NCBI RefSeq assembly: GCF_006546985.1
Contig: NZ_VATK01000007.1
Span: 62,001 to 126,000 of the forward strand
Origin: Bacillus sp. 03113
GTDB lineage: Bacteria > Bacillota > Bacilli > Bacillales > Cytobacillaceae
Direction of reading: 5' to 3'
Length of the DNA: 64,000 bases
Position numbers and translations under genes: made by a program
Part shown: positions 27,353-35,495 of the stretch, in pieces
How the letters are laid out: each line of letters starts with the position of its first letter
Numbering within the stretch: the stretch's first letter is position 1
The notes under the pieces: model-generated
Database searches by the model: none
Told to the model about the DNA's origin: nothing
Seen by the model: only the letters and a program-made list of their open reading frames with translations

Positions 27353-27412
27353 CTTGTTTCTTTCTTTGTCTGAAAATTATGTCAATTTATATTTAAAGGC
27401 AAAAGGAACAAG
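27353..27412 (+). ncRNA. Candidate structured leader of molbindin gene 1
   Basis: CTTGTTTC (27353-27360) can pair with GGAACAAG (27405-27412) around a loop containing TCTGAAAATTATGTCAATTT. The second molbindin gene has the same loop core, and its stem is changed in a compensatory way (see 28380). It may be a regulatory leader; the ligand is unknown. Confidence 0.35.
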
Positions 27413-27450
27413 TTATTTTAAAAAAATAATAATTTAGGAGGTATTGTCTT

Positions 27451-27657
27451 ATGAAAATAAGTGCAAGAAATCAATTAACAGGAAAAGTAGTAGCAATTAA
27501 TGAAGGTGCAGTCAATGCTAAGGTTGATGTAGATTTAGGAGATGGAAAAATTATTACTTCTATCGTGTCCCTTGAAGCTGCGAAAGAATTAGAACTTACT
27601 GTTGGATCAGAAGTGACAACATTAATTAAAGCTTCATCCGTATTGTTAATGGCTTAA
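27451..27657 (+). CDS. Molbindin (Mop/TOBE-domain molybdate-binding protein), copy 1
   Basis: 68 residues, one Mop/TOBE domain: [35 protein letters not shown], and [16 protein letters not shown]. Molbindins oligomerise and store or buffer molybdate or tungstate in the cytoplasm. A strong AGGAGGT precedes the ATG. About 80% of residues are shared with the gene 0.8 kb downstream, and the upstream regions are also alike, so the pair arose by tandem duplication. It fits the anaerobic theme of the region (FNR box, ScdA), since nitrate reductase needs molybdenum (inference). Confidence 0.88.
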   Translation: MKISARNQLTGKVVAINEGAVNAKVDVDLGDGKIITSIVSLEAAKELELTVGSEVTTLIKASSVLLMA

Positions 27658-27693
27658 ATTAGATCCTGAGTAGAATATTTGTTTATTAAGAGT

Positions 27694-27758
27694 GTATCTG
27701 TATACCCATTATGTTCAGTGACTTAATCTACATAATAGATATACAGATGCCTTTTTAT
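27694..27758 (+). terminator. Terminator of molbindin gene 1
   Basis: A long imperfect stem: GTATCTGTATA(CCC)ATTATGT pairs with ACATAATAGATATACAGATGC and is followed by CTTTTTATTTATTTTC. Confidence 0.75.
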
Positions 27759-27859
27759 TTATTTTCAAGTCAAGATCAAAATGTAGTGTTCACCGTATTT
27801 ACGTTTTTCTTTTGTTGGTAAACGGCTTGCTTTAATAGCTTTTTAATAGGTTCAATGAT

Positions 27860-27960
27860 TCAAGTTATTGCAAATAATACGTTCTTTTCTAAATCGATGT
27901 ATTGAAGCGCATCTGCTTCAAGATCTTCAAGACGTCGATAAACAATATGGTGAATGGCGC
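27860..27960 (-). pseudogene. Relic of a second scdA (C-terminal fragment)
   Basis: The minus strand translates as IVYRRLEDLEADALQYIDLE then KNVLF and a stop, clearly matching the C-terminus of the intact ScdA at 24.7 kb (LVYQRLEALESDMFEHIHLE then NNVLF). Only about 30 codons remain, with no start or hemerythrin core. Immediately upstream is an FNR-like site followed by AAATTAA, just as at the intact locus, so an internal deletion seems to have joined the promoter region to the last codons. Confidence 0.8.
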
Positions 27961-27976
27961 AGTGACAAAAATCACA
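27961..27976 (-). promoter_or_regulatory. FNR-like box attached to the scdA relic
   Basis: AGTGACAAAAATCACA matches TGTGA-N6-TCACA with one mismatch and shares its downstream sequence (TCACAAATTAA) with the box before intact scdA. It is probably a remnant. The rest of the 27.76-28.2 kb stretch shows no gene. Confidence 0.5.
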
Positions 27977-28379
27977 AATTAAATGTGTTTTCTGATTAGT
28001 TAACTAATTTATATAGTATCTTGTTTTTAAACAATCTAGCCATAGATGATTTTCTAAAAAGTGAGTGGATTTATCATTTTAATTGAAAATAAGGTTGATT
28101 AGTAGATCTAACCAGGAAAAGAAGGTACTGTTCAATTTGCTCGAAAGAATCTTAATGCTTTAAGCATTGAGATTAGGTATCTTGTTTTAAAAGGATAATG
28201 TTATAAAAAAGGGGTGTTATTAACAAAATTAATTAATAATATAAAATTTGTCATAATATTGTAAAATTTGTAGAATGTTCTATAATAGTAATTAGGATAA
28301 ACTATACTTGTCATTGAAGAGTGGATGGATAACGCTGTGTGAATTCTTCATGAATTGTTATTCCAATGACTGATGATAT

Positions 28380-28431
28380 CTTGTTTATTTTTTTCTGAAA
28401 ATTATGTCAATTTTAGAGAAGCTAAAACAAG
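28380..28431 (+). ncRNA. Candidate structured leader of molbindin gene 2
   Basis: CTTGTTT (28380-28386) pairs with AAACAAG (28425-28431), enclosing TCTGAAAATTATGTCAATTT, which is identical to the loop core of the first leader although the stem flanks and spacer differ. The stem is preserved with a covarying pair. Confidence 0.35.
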
Positions 28432-28465
28432 CTATTTATAAAAAAATATTTAGGAGGTATAACAA

Positions 28466-28672
28466 ATGAAAATTAGTGCAAGAAACCAATTACAAGGAAC
28501 AGTTGTTGGAATTAGTGAAGGTGCTGTTAATGCAAAAGTATCGGTAGACTTAGGAGATGGAAAGATAATTACTTCGATGATTTCCATGGATGCTGTAAAA
28601 GAATTAGAGCTTACGGTTGGTTCAGAAGTAACAACATTAATCAAAGCTTCTTCAGTTATGTTAATGGCTTAA
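28466..28672 (+). CDS. Molbindin (Mop/TOBE-domain molybdate-binding protein), copy 2
   Basis: 68 residues: [51 protein letters not shown]. It is a paralogue of the gene at 27451 with conservative changes spread over the chain, so both copies appear to be under selection. AGGAGGTAT precedes the ATG. It has its own promoter-like sequence (TATAAT near 28282), leader and terminator, and so is an independent transcription unit. Confidence 0.88.
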   Translation: MKISARNQLQGTVVGISEGAVNAKVSVDLGDGKIITSMISMDAVKELELTVGSEVTTLIKASSVMLMA

Positions 28673-28690
28673 TCTATCTATATGTAGAAA

Positions 28691-28736
28691 AATAAACCCT
28701 TAGGAGACCAAAATATTCCTAAGGGTTTATTTTATT
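28691..28736. terminator. Bidirectional terminator after molbindin gene 2
   Basis: A perfect 15-bp stem AATAAACCCTTAGGA / TCCTAAGGGTTTATT with an 11-nt loop and T/A tracts on both sides, between convergent genes. Confidence 0.9.
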
Positions 28737-28752
28737 GTTGGTTATTTATCTC

Positions 28753-29400
28753 CTAGACTAACACTCTTAATAACTCGATTAATTCAGAAGGTTCTACTCT
28801 ATTTCGATAATCAGGATCAACACTTGCAAATCGAATTTTTCCATTTTGATCTATAAGATAGGTCGCTGGTACTGGAAGCTCCCAAGCATCATTCCCGTTA
28901 TGACTTGGCACATCGAGGCCAGACTGTTTATAAATTTCAATAAGATAATCAGGCAGTTTAAATAATAATTGATAGTTTTCAGCAACGAGTCCATTAGGAT
29001 CACTTAGTACAAAAAACTCTAACTCGTTCTTTTCTTTCATCGTAAGAGATGCGTCAGGGGTTTGTGGACTAACTGCAATTAGTTGAGCACCTGTTTCTTT
29101 AATATCATGAAGGATTCGTTGATATGCTTTTAATTCAAGATTACAGTATGGGCACCATGCTCCACGATAAAAGGTTAGAATAACAGGTCCTTTTTTTAAT
29201 TCCTCATATAAAGAGACATTAGCCCCAGTAGCATCCTTTAGGGTGAAGTCAGGTGCTTGTTCATTGATCTTCAACCCTTTGGCGATATTAGAATCAGTCA
29301 ATTCTTTTGTTGCCTTTTCCATAAGTCTTTGCTTTTCAAGAGGAGCTTTTATTTTGAAACTTTCTTTATACTGATTTATTTCTTCAAATAACTTAGGCAT
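28753..29400 (-). CDS. Peroxiredoxin-like protein (AhpC/TSA family)
   Basis: 215 residues. A thioredoxin-fold peroxiredoxin with the active segment FYRGAWCPYCNLEL (a CxxC in place of the usual single Cys) after APDFTLKDATGANVSLYEEL. It should reduce peroxides or act as a thiol oxidoreductase in the cytoplasm. A short palindrome upstream and a TetR gene on the same strand suggest control by that regulator. The start is ATG behind GGAGGCTTC. Confidence 0.85.
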   Translation of the reverse strand: MPKLFEEINQYKESFKIKAPLEKQRLMEKATKELTDSNIAKGLKINEQAPDFTLKDATGANVSLYEELKKGPVILTFYRGAWCPYCNLELKAYQRILHDIKETGAQLIAVSPQTPDASLTMKEKNELEFFVLSDPNGLVAENYQLLFKLPDYLIEIYKQSGLDVPSHNGNDAWELPVPATYLIDQNGKIRFASVDPDYRNRVEPSELIELLRVLV

Positions 29401-29431
29401 GATGAAGCCTCCTTTTGATTTAACTTTTACC

Positions 29432-29443
29432 TACCGGTCGGTA
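29432..29443. promoter_or_regulatory. TetR-type operator upstream of the peroxiredoxin gene
   Basis: TACCGGTCGGTA is an imperfect palindrome in the ACCTACCGGTCGGTACA context. It is 30 bp before the peroxiredoxin start and between that gene and its TetR regulator. Such CCG-rich dyads are usual for this regulator class. Confidence 0.55.
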
Positions 29444-29499
29444 CATTTTAAGGATAACAAATGATCTTGAGTTTCACAAGAACATTGTCGTTGTTTCTC

Positions 29500-30075
29500 T
29501 TAAGAAAGATGATATTGTTTACGAACACTATCCAGAATATTTTTTAATACATCTGTATTTAATTGATTCTTCATCAGTAGAATTCCGCCTTCAATCATGG
29601 CAACCATCGCTTCTGCTCTTTTTTTCGAGTTCATAGAGGAATCAAGCTGCTTTAATTTAATCAATTCCTCCAAATTTTCTGCAATGGCTTCAGTCCAACG
29701 CTCGAAATATTGTTGAATTCTTATTCGAAAGCTTTCGTCATGCTCACTCATTTCAATTGCTAAATTGCCGATGGGACAACCAGGCTTGTTTTCTTTTTCC
29801 GCATGGCAGACAAAGATCCAATCAAGCATTTTATTTAACTTTAATTTGGGATCTTCTGATGATTTTAAAATTTTTTCAATTAATTGAATATCTCGTTCTA
29901 GAATGAGGTGATCAATAACGGCCAATCCAAGGTCATGCTTTGAAGAAAAGTAATGATAAAATTGTCCTTTTCCAATATTGGCAGCGGAGAGGATATCACT
30001 AATTGATGTAGCTTGGTAGCCCTTCGAATGAATAATATCTTGTGCTGCTAAAATAATTTCCTGTTTCTTTGACAT
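29500..30075 (-). CDS. TetR/AcrR-family transcriptional regulator
   Basis: 191 residues. The N-terminal helix-turn-helix reads AAQDIIHSKGYQATSISDIL, SAANIGKGQFYHYFSSKHDL. The C-terminal ligand domain contains KPGCPIGNLAIEMSEHDESF, a pattern (Cys-Pro-x-Gly-Asn-Leu) found in YxaF-like regulators that respond to electrophiles or flavonoids. It likely represses the peroxiredoxin gene encoded just downstream on the same strand, through the dyad at 29432. Confidence 0.88.
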   Translation of the reverse strand: MSKKQEIILAAQDIIHSKGYQATSISDILSAANIGKGQFYHYFSSKHDLGLAVIDHLILERDIQLIEKILKSSEDPKLKLNKMLDWIFVCHAEKENKPGCPIGNLAIEMSEHDESFRIRIQQYFERWTEAIAENLEELIKLKQLDSSMNSKKRAEAMVAMIEGGILLMKNQLNTDVLKNILDSVRKQYHLS

Positions 30076-30308
30076 TGCTGTACACCTTCACATTTTTATT
30101 TATGTTCTATTATAATTGAAATAATAATGGATGAACAACGGATTACCTTGAATTGTAAATAAAAATGTGATGGTTTGTATGTTTTTTTCCAACAGAGCTC
30201 CTTTTTAGATATTAAATTGTCGATTTTTAGGTTTAATCGAACTGTAAATCTCTACTATCTTTCTTTTAGATATTGGCTTATCCTTAGTCGATACCATTTA
30301 AAAACTAT

Positions 30309-31166
30309 TTAAAAATCTTTAATCCTATTCTTGATAAAGATGTCTTGCTTTGCTCGATAAATTCCTCTTGTAATAATGGCTAGCATGACAAGCATACCTC
30401 CTAAAAAAGCATAGCCTCCAGGAGCTTCCCCTGTAACCAAAAACACCCAAACGGGATTGAGCAAAGGCTCAATGATGGGAATTAGGATGGCTTCAATAAC
30501 TGATACATGTCGAATTGCTTTTGCATAAAAAATATAAGGAATACCTAGTTGAAAGATACCTAATGTTAGGAGTGCGAAAAGACTATTGGCACCGGGCATA
30601 GATAAGAAGAAAAAAGGTAAACAAATGATAAAGGTGATAATATTGCCTAAAAATGTTACCTCTACTGCAGATCCCTTTTTCTGAAGCCTTATAAGAATGA
30701 TCATGCTTGCCATCGCAACACCACTTAAGAGCGCAATAAAATTACCCATCGTGTGATCTGTTTGTAAATCCCCAACAAAGAAAAGAATCATTCCCACCAT
30801 GACCACAACAATAGTCGCCCAATCTGATTTTGGAACCTTTTCTTTTAAAAACCAACCCGAAAATAAGGCAACCCAAATTGGGGCAGTAAATTGTAAAAGG
30901 ATAGCATTGGCTGAAGTCGTTAATTTATTAGCTGACACAAACAAAACGAGAAGACTTGCATAAGCACAAGCACCTAATAATGTCGATTTTTCTTTATAAT
31001 GGATGACAGGTTTCTTTAAGTAACAAAGCATCACGATAGCGCCAATACCGCTGCGGGCACCGGCAATTGCCATGGGATTCCAGTCTACCAGTTTAATAAA
31101 CAGGCCTCCAATACTCCATAAAATAGCTGCAATAACCATATATAGGATGGCTTTTTTTCGAGTCAT
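30309..31166 (-). CDS. EamA/DMT-superfamily transporter
   Basis: About 285 residues, ten helices in two EamA repeats (AILYMVIAAILWSIGGLFIKLVDWNPMAIAGARSGIGA; TAPIWVALFSGWFLKEKVPKSDW; ILIPIIEPLLNPVWVFLVTGEAPGGYAFLGG, read in parts). It is a metabolite/drug exporter-type protein of unknown substrate. The ATG at 31166 is preferred because AGGGAG lies 7 nt away; a GTG two codons earlier is too close. It lies upstream of and divergent from the MocR regulator, separated by a MITE insertion, so the pair may once have shared a promoter region. Confidence 0.82.
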   Translation of the reverse strand: MTRKKAILYMVIAAILWSIGGLFIKLVDWNPMAIAGARSGIGAIVMLCYLKKPVIHYKEKSTLLGACAYASLLVLFVSANKLTTSANAILLQFTAPIWVALFSGWFLKEKVPKSDWATIVVVMVGMILFFVGDLQTDHTMGNFIALLSGVAMASMIILIRLQKKGSAVEVTFLGNIITFIICLPFFFLSMPGANSLFALLTLGIFQLGIPYIFYAKAIRHVSVIEAILIPIIEPLLNPVWVFLVTGEAPGGYAFLGGMLVMLAIITRGIYRAKQDIFIKNRIKDF

Positions 31167-31266
31167 GTCCACACTCCCTATCTAGCATTTCTGTTCATAA
31201 GATTTTAAGGACTTTGTCCAATCGTATTTCTTAATTAAAAAAGTAGATACATACCCTCCATCTTTA

Positions 31267-31490
31267 TAATGAAAGGCTGTTTTCTCAAAATTTGTTGTTT
31301 TTCACATAAAAAATTGGAGAAGAAGTAAGCAGTAGACTGAATACACGTAGACTCCTGTGGGAATACGAGAAAGACGAGACCCCACAGGAGCATATGCTTC
31401 GAGGAGGCTCGACGCTCGCCCACGGAAAGTGAAGTGTATTCAGGCTGCGAGTTTAAAAGCAACAATCTTTACGAAAACAGCCTAATGAAA
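31267..31490 (+). mobile_element. MITE-like element A, copy 1 (element 31275-31482, with 8-bp target duplication)
   Basis: 208 bp with terminal inverted repeats GGCTGTTTTC / GAAAACAGCC (10 bp perfect, continuing imperfectly to about 28 bp). It is bracketed by a perfect 8-bp direct repeat TAATGAAA (31267-31274 and 31483-31490). The interior holds the conserved block ACACGTAGACTCCTGTGGGA ... ACGCTCGCCCACGGAAAG. It has no coding capacity. A second copy with a different duplication is at 42347. Confidence 0.88.
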
Positions 31491-31559
31491 AGACATTTTC
31501 ACAGATTATGTAATCATGACTTTCCCTTTTTTAATCAAATTATATAGGCGGAAATAATA

Positions 31560-31610
31560 CGGTACAATATTTAAAAAATGCTTCTGTACCGGTATAGATA
31601 ATCTTATAAT
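31560..31610 (+). promoter_or_regulatory. Promoter and dyad operator of the MocR gene
   Basis: Inverted repeat CGGTACA (31560-31566) / TGTACCG (31585-31591), 18 nt apart, upstream of a -10 TATAAT at 31605-31610. Spaced half-sites are usual for MocR-type autoregulators. Confidence 0.5.
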
Positions 31611-31644
31611 GAAGGGATAGATCATTAGGCTAGGGGTGTAGAAA

Positions 31645-32991
31645 GTGAAAAAGAAATATGAGCAGATTATTGAAGATATCGAAGAGCTTATCACATTAAA
31701 TAAGCTAAAACAGGGAGAGCGACTTCCTTCAATACGCGCTTTAGCTGAAAAATATCAATGCAATAAATCGACTGTCATACGCGCTTATCAAGAGCTTGAA
31801 TTGAATCACAAGATTTATTCCATTCCAAAGGGAGGGTTTTATTTAGTAGAAAAGCACCAGTTGAATAGTGAGACATATGATAAAATCGATTTTTCAGAAG
31901 TCATGCCAGAATCAAAGTTGCTGCCTTATAAAGAATTTAATCATTGTATAAACAGAGCAGTAGATTTATATAAAGATCTTTTGTTTACATATGGAAATAC
32001 GCAGGGATTGGAATCTTTAAGAAAGGTATTAGTCAATCATTTTAGTGAACATCAAGTTTTTACTTCCGAAGAATCTATTTTTATCACTTCAGGTGCGCAG
32101 CAAGCACTCAATATATTGACAAAAATGCCTTTTACAAATAATAAGAAGACGATTTTAGTTGAACAGCCTACATATGGATTAATGCAGGAAATGGTCATAC
32201 AAAATGGGATTAAACTAGTCGGAATCGATCGGAATGAGCATGGCATTGATTTGGATGAACTTGAAAGCATTTTCAGAAAAAAAGACATCAAGTTTTTTTA
32301 TACGATACCAAGATTTCACAATCCGTTAGGGACAAGTTATTCTGAGAAAGTAAAAAAAGAGATAATCAGATTGGCAGAAAAGTACGATGTTTATATCGTT
32401 GAAGATGATTATCTTGTAGACATCGATTCAAATACAAAGGTTTTGCCTGTTCATTATTATGATGTATACCAACGAACGATATACGTAAAAAGCTTTTCAA
32501 AGGCATTTATGCCTGGTATTAGAATAGGTGCCGCTGTATTGCCTGAAGCATTAAAGGAAGCATTTTCCAATCACAAAAGATGTGATGATTTAAATACCTC
32601 AGTATTAGCACAAGGTGCTTTAGACATTTTTATTAATAGCGGTATGTATAAAAATCATATTAGGAAAACGCAATTAGCCTACCAAAAGAAAATGGATTGC
32701 TTAAAAGAATGTGTCAAACGTTTTAATTTGATAGGAATAGAAATAACGATCCCGAAAACAGGATTTTTTGCTTGGATAAAGCTTACTAATGACATTAATA
32801 TAAATAGGTTAATGAAACGATTAGAGGAAAAAGATATCTATGTTTCTCCAGCAAACCATTATTTTATTAGCAATAATCGTCATGAAAATGCTTTTAGACT
32901 ATGTATTTCAAAGTTAACAAATGAACAAATCAAATTAGGAATTCGAGTGATTTTTGAGGAGATAGAAAAATTGAATAGAACGGGGTGGTAA
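31645..32991 (+). CDS. MocR-type regulator (GntR HTH + aminotransferase domain)
   Basis: 448 residues. The N-terminal 70 residues form a GntR winged helix (GERLPSIRALAEKYQCNKSTVIRAYQELE). The rest is a fold-type I aminotransferase-like domain with FVTSGAQQAL-type ITSGAQQALNIL, the Asp in VEDDYLVDI, and the PLP lysine in YVKSFSKAFMPGIRIG. It senses a PLP adduct to control amino-acid or vitamin genes. Target genes are unknown; the divergent DMT exporter is the best candidate. The start is GTG at 31645. Confidence 0.88.
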   Translation: MKKKYEQIIEDIEELITLNKLKQGERLPSIRALAEKYQCNKSTVIRAYQELELNHKIYSIPKGGFYLVEKHQLNSETYDKIDFSEVMPESKLLPYKEFNHCINRAVDLYKDLLFTYGNTQGLESLRKVLVNHFSEHQVFTSEESIFITSGAQQALNILTKMPFTNNKKTILVEQPTYGLMQEMVIQNGIKLVGIDRNEHGIDLDELESIFRKKDIKFFYTIPRFHNPLGTSYSEKVKKEIIRLAEKYDVYIVEDDYLVDIDSNTKVLPVHYYDVYQRTIYVKSFSKAFMPGIRIGAAVLPEALKEAFSNHKRCDDLNTSVLAQGALDIFINSGMYKNHIRKTQLAYQKKMDCLKECVKRFNLIGIEITIPKTGFFAWIKLTNDININRLMKRLEEKDIYVSPANHYFISNNRHENAFRLCISKLTNEQIKLGIRVIFEEIEKLNRTGW

Positions 32992-33006
32992 AAAATGCCA
33001 CCCATA

Positions 33007-33921
33007 TTAACTTATTGAATAAGTCGAAATGAGGTTCAAGGGCTTGGAATTATTTGCGGTGCTTTTCAATTTTTGAAAAGTACGAATCGTTTCGATAAAT
33101 TTCTCCATTGATTTTGTTATATAGGTGTCTGCACGCTGAATAAAAACGGTTGATATTTTACTGTATTTTTCAGGAATTGGATGGCATCGAATTAGTCCGT
33201 CTGCTTCTAAATGACTGACAGCCGATTTAGGTACAAGGCTAACGCCTAATCCTGATACGACTCCTCCTAAAATCGTTTCCAAAGTGCCGAATTCCATGAT
33301 TTTTGGAGTTGTAATTCCTTCATCCTGCAGCCAGCTTTTTAGCTTTGCACGATAGCTGCATCCTGTATGAAATACTAAAAGGGGCTCATTTTTTAAGTCT
33401 TCAACTGCTATTTTCTCTTTATTTGTAATTAAAACCAAGTCTTCTTGAAAAACTTCGTATTGAATAATATGCGGCTGTGGATCAAAAGCTGTTACAAATG
33501 CACCATCTAATCTGAAGTTAAGAACTTCATTTACAAGATGTTCTGTTACACCCGTTACAAGGGATAAATTAACATTTGGGTATTTTTTATGAAAGGTAGA
33601 TAATACGATGGGAAGTTTGATGACCGTTTCAACCGTTCCAAGCTCAAGCGAGCCAGTAGGATTATCTGAATCTTGAACGACTTTTACCATTTCGTCTACC
33701 ATCGATAGAATGTTTTGGGTATAGGATAATAATTTTTTACCATCTGAATTTAAAATCATGCCACGGCTATATCGATGAAACAATCGTGTTTGAAGTTCAT
33801 TTTCGATTAAATGTATTCTAGCTGTTACATGTGATTGTACATAGTTTAATTCTTTGGCCGCTTTACTAACACTCCCATGATAAGCAACAGCTTGAAAAAT
33901 CCGCATATCCTTTATCTCCAT
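33007..33921 (-). CDS. LysR-family transcriptional regulator of the betaine catabolic island
   Basis: 304 residues. The LysR helix-turn-helix is MRIFQAVAYHGSVSKAAKELNYVQSHVTARI. A periplasmic-binding-protein-like effector domain follows (SLELGTVETVIKLPIVLSTF ... FRLDGAFVTAF ... VVSGLGVSLVPKSAV). The second ATG (33921) is used because AGGAGA is 8 nt upstream. It is divergent from soxA, with a T-N11-A dyad in the intergenic region, so it is the likely activator of the demethylation genes; a one-carbon or methylamine effector is inferred. Confidence 0.88.
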   Translation of the reverse strand: MEIKDMRIFQAVAYHGSVSKAAKELNYVQSHVTARIHLIENELQTRLFHRYSRGMILNSDGKKLLSYTQNILSMVDEMVKVVQDSDNPTGSLELGTVETVIKLPIVLSTFHKKYPNVNLSLVTGVTEHLVNEVLNFRLDGAFVTAFDPQPHIIQYEVFQEDLVLITNKEKIAVEDLKNEPLLVFHTGCSYRAKLKSWLQDEGITTPKIMEFGTLETILGGVVSGLGVSLVPKSAVSHLEADGLIRCHPIPEKYSKISTVFIQRADTYITKSMEKFIETIRTFQKLKSTANNSKPLNLISTYSIS

Positions 33922-33940
33922 TTTGATCATCTCCTAACTT

Positions 33941-33966
33941 ATATTTTCTGATATTTCAGAAAATAT
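33941..33966. promoter_or_regulatory. 26-bp perfect palindrome upstream of lysR
   Basis: ATATTTTCTGA-TATT-TCAGAAAATAT: 11-bp arms, just before the LysR start codon. It is a possible autoregulatory site. It could form a hairpin, but has no coding neighbour to terminate on that side. Confidence 0.5.
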
Positions 33967-34071
33967 ATTCTGCTAAACTCTATTTTTCAAAGGACAACAT
34001 TGATTCCTAGTGCTTCTCAATACCTACATGAACAAACGTATCAAGATATGTTCTTTTTTCTAGTTTTAACA

Positions 34072-34088
34072 TATCACTAATAGTGATA
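34072..34088. promoter_or_regulatory. LysR-type T-N11-A dyad between lysR and soxA
   Basis: TATCACT-AAT-AGTGATA is a perfect 7-3-7 inverted repeat holding the T-N11-A pattern (34074-34086). It is the best LTTR box in the 339-bp divergent region. The stretch up to soxA (34090-34255) shows no other element. Confidence 0.6.
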
Positions 34089-34260
34089 AAAAGCATCATT
34101 TTTAATCATTTTACAGCATGGGTTTACAAGTTTAAGATGTTGTTAATAGAAAAAATCAAATTATTTAAAAAATTTAGAAAGATTATCAGGAAGGGTGACA
34201 AATTAAACTTCTAAAATCAAAAAATAAAAAATAACATCTTGCGAAGGAAGGGTAAAGAGT

Positions 34261-35424
34261 ATGACCATTGAAAAACATTATGACGTAATTATTGTTGGAG
34301 CTGGCTCTATGGGAATGGCCGCTGGCTATTATTTAGCTAAACAAGGAATTAACACATTGCTAGTAGATTCCTTTGATCCACCGCATGTAAATGGCAGTCA
34401 TCATGGAGATACTCGGATTATCCGCCATGCCTATGGTGAAGGAAGAGAATACGTTCCACTTGCCATTAGAGCGCAAACATTATGGTACGAGCTCGAAAAA
34501 GAAGCCAATCAAAAAGTATTTCATCAAACAGGCGTACTCGGATTTGGTCCAAAAGGATCAGCATTTATAGATGAAGCCATTGCCAGCGCGAATGAATATT
34601 CATTACAACTTGAAATTCTTCAAGGAACTGAAATTATGGAACGTTGGCCAGGAATCACTCTTCCTGAAGATTATTTGGGCTGTTTCGAGCCTGCCTCTGG
34701 TGTATTGTTCAGTGAAGATTGTATTCGTGCCTATCGAAAGCTAGCAATAGAGAGTGGAGCAACTTTATTAACAAATACACAGGTTGAAGACATCGACATT
34801 CATGAAAGCTCTTCTACTATTCACACAGCAAGCGGTTCTTACAGTGCAGATAAACTAATCATTAGTGGAGGAGCATGGAACAAAAAAATTCTTTCAAGTC
34901 TTAAGCTTGATTTGCCTCTTCAGCCAAAACGCCAGACGGTTGGTTGGTTTGAATCGGATGAAGCCTTATATCAATCTAGTGTTTTCCCAGCATTTTTTGT
35001 TGATATGCCAATAGGAATCTACTATGGTTTTCCTAGCTTTGATGGAGCAGGATTAAAAATCGGCCGCCATGATTTTGGTCAAGACATTGATCCTGATACC
35101 ATAAATCGCGAGTTTGGAATTTACCCAGAGGACGAAGACTATATTCGAAACTTTTTAAAAACGCATATGCCTCAAGCTGAAGGAAAAATAAACCAAGGAC
35201 GCGTTTGCATGTATACAAAAACACCGGACGAACATTTTATCGTTGATTTACATCCAGAATACTCTCACGTCATTATCGCGGCAGGCTTTTCTGGGCACGG
35301 GTTTAAATTCGCAAGCGTAATCGGAGAAATATTAAGTCAACTAGCAAAAGTTGGTCAAACAGAGCATGATATTTCCCTTTTTTCATTAAAACGGCCTGTG
35401 TTGCAAAAAAATCTTCAAAATTAG
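34261..35424 (+). CDS. soxA: Monomeric sarcosine oxidase
   Basis: 387 residues, very close in sequence to the Bacillus MSOX I know (390 residues). The FAD dinucleotide motif is VIIVGAGSMGMAAGYYLA. NGSHHGDTRIIRHAYGEGRE, EYVPLAIRAQTLWYELEKE and the covalent-flavin cysteine loop RVCMYTKTPDEHFI (Cys about 316) are all conserved. It oxidises sarcosine to glycine with formaldehyde and H2O2. It is the first gene of a rightward run whose next enzyme makes sarcosine. The ATG is behind GAAGGAAGGG. Confidence 0.95.
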   Translation: MTIEKHYDVIIVGAGSMGMAAGYYLAKQGINTLLVDSFDPPHVNGSHHGDTRIIRHAYGEGREYVPLAIRAQTLWYELEKEANQKVFHQTGVLGFGPKGSAFIDEAIASANEYSLQLEILQGTEIMERWPGITLPEDYLGCFEPASGVLFSEDCIRAYRKLAIESGATLLTNTQVEDIDIHESSSTIHTASGSYSADKLIISGGAWNKKILSSLKLDLPLQPKRQTVGWFESDEALYQSSVFPAFFVDMPIGIYYGFPSFDGAGLKIGRHDFGQDIDPDTINREFGIYPEDEDYIRNFLKTHMPQAEGKINQGRVCMYTKTPDEHFIVDLHPEYSHVIIAAGFSGHGFKFASVIGEILSQLAKVGQTEHDISLFSLKRPVLQKNLQN

Positions 35425-35495
35425 TATAGACTTTTTGACATAGTTATCGGAAAATTTTAAAAATACAGTCAAATGAAGAGAGGTGTTCTCAAGTC

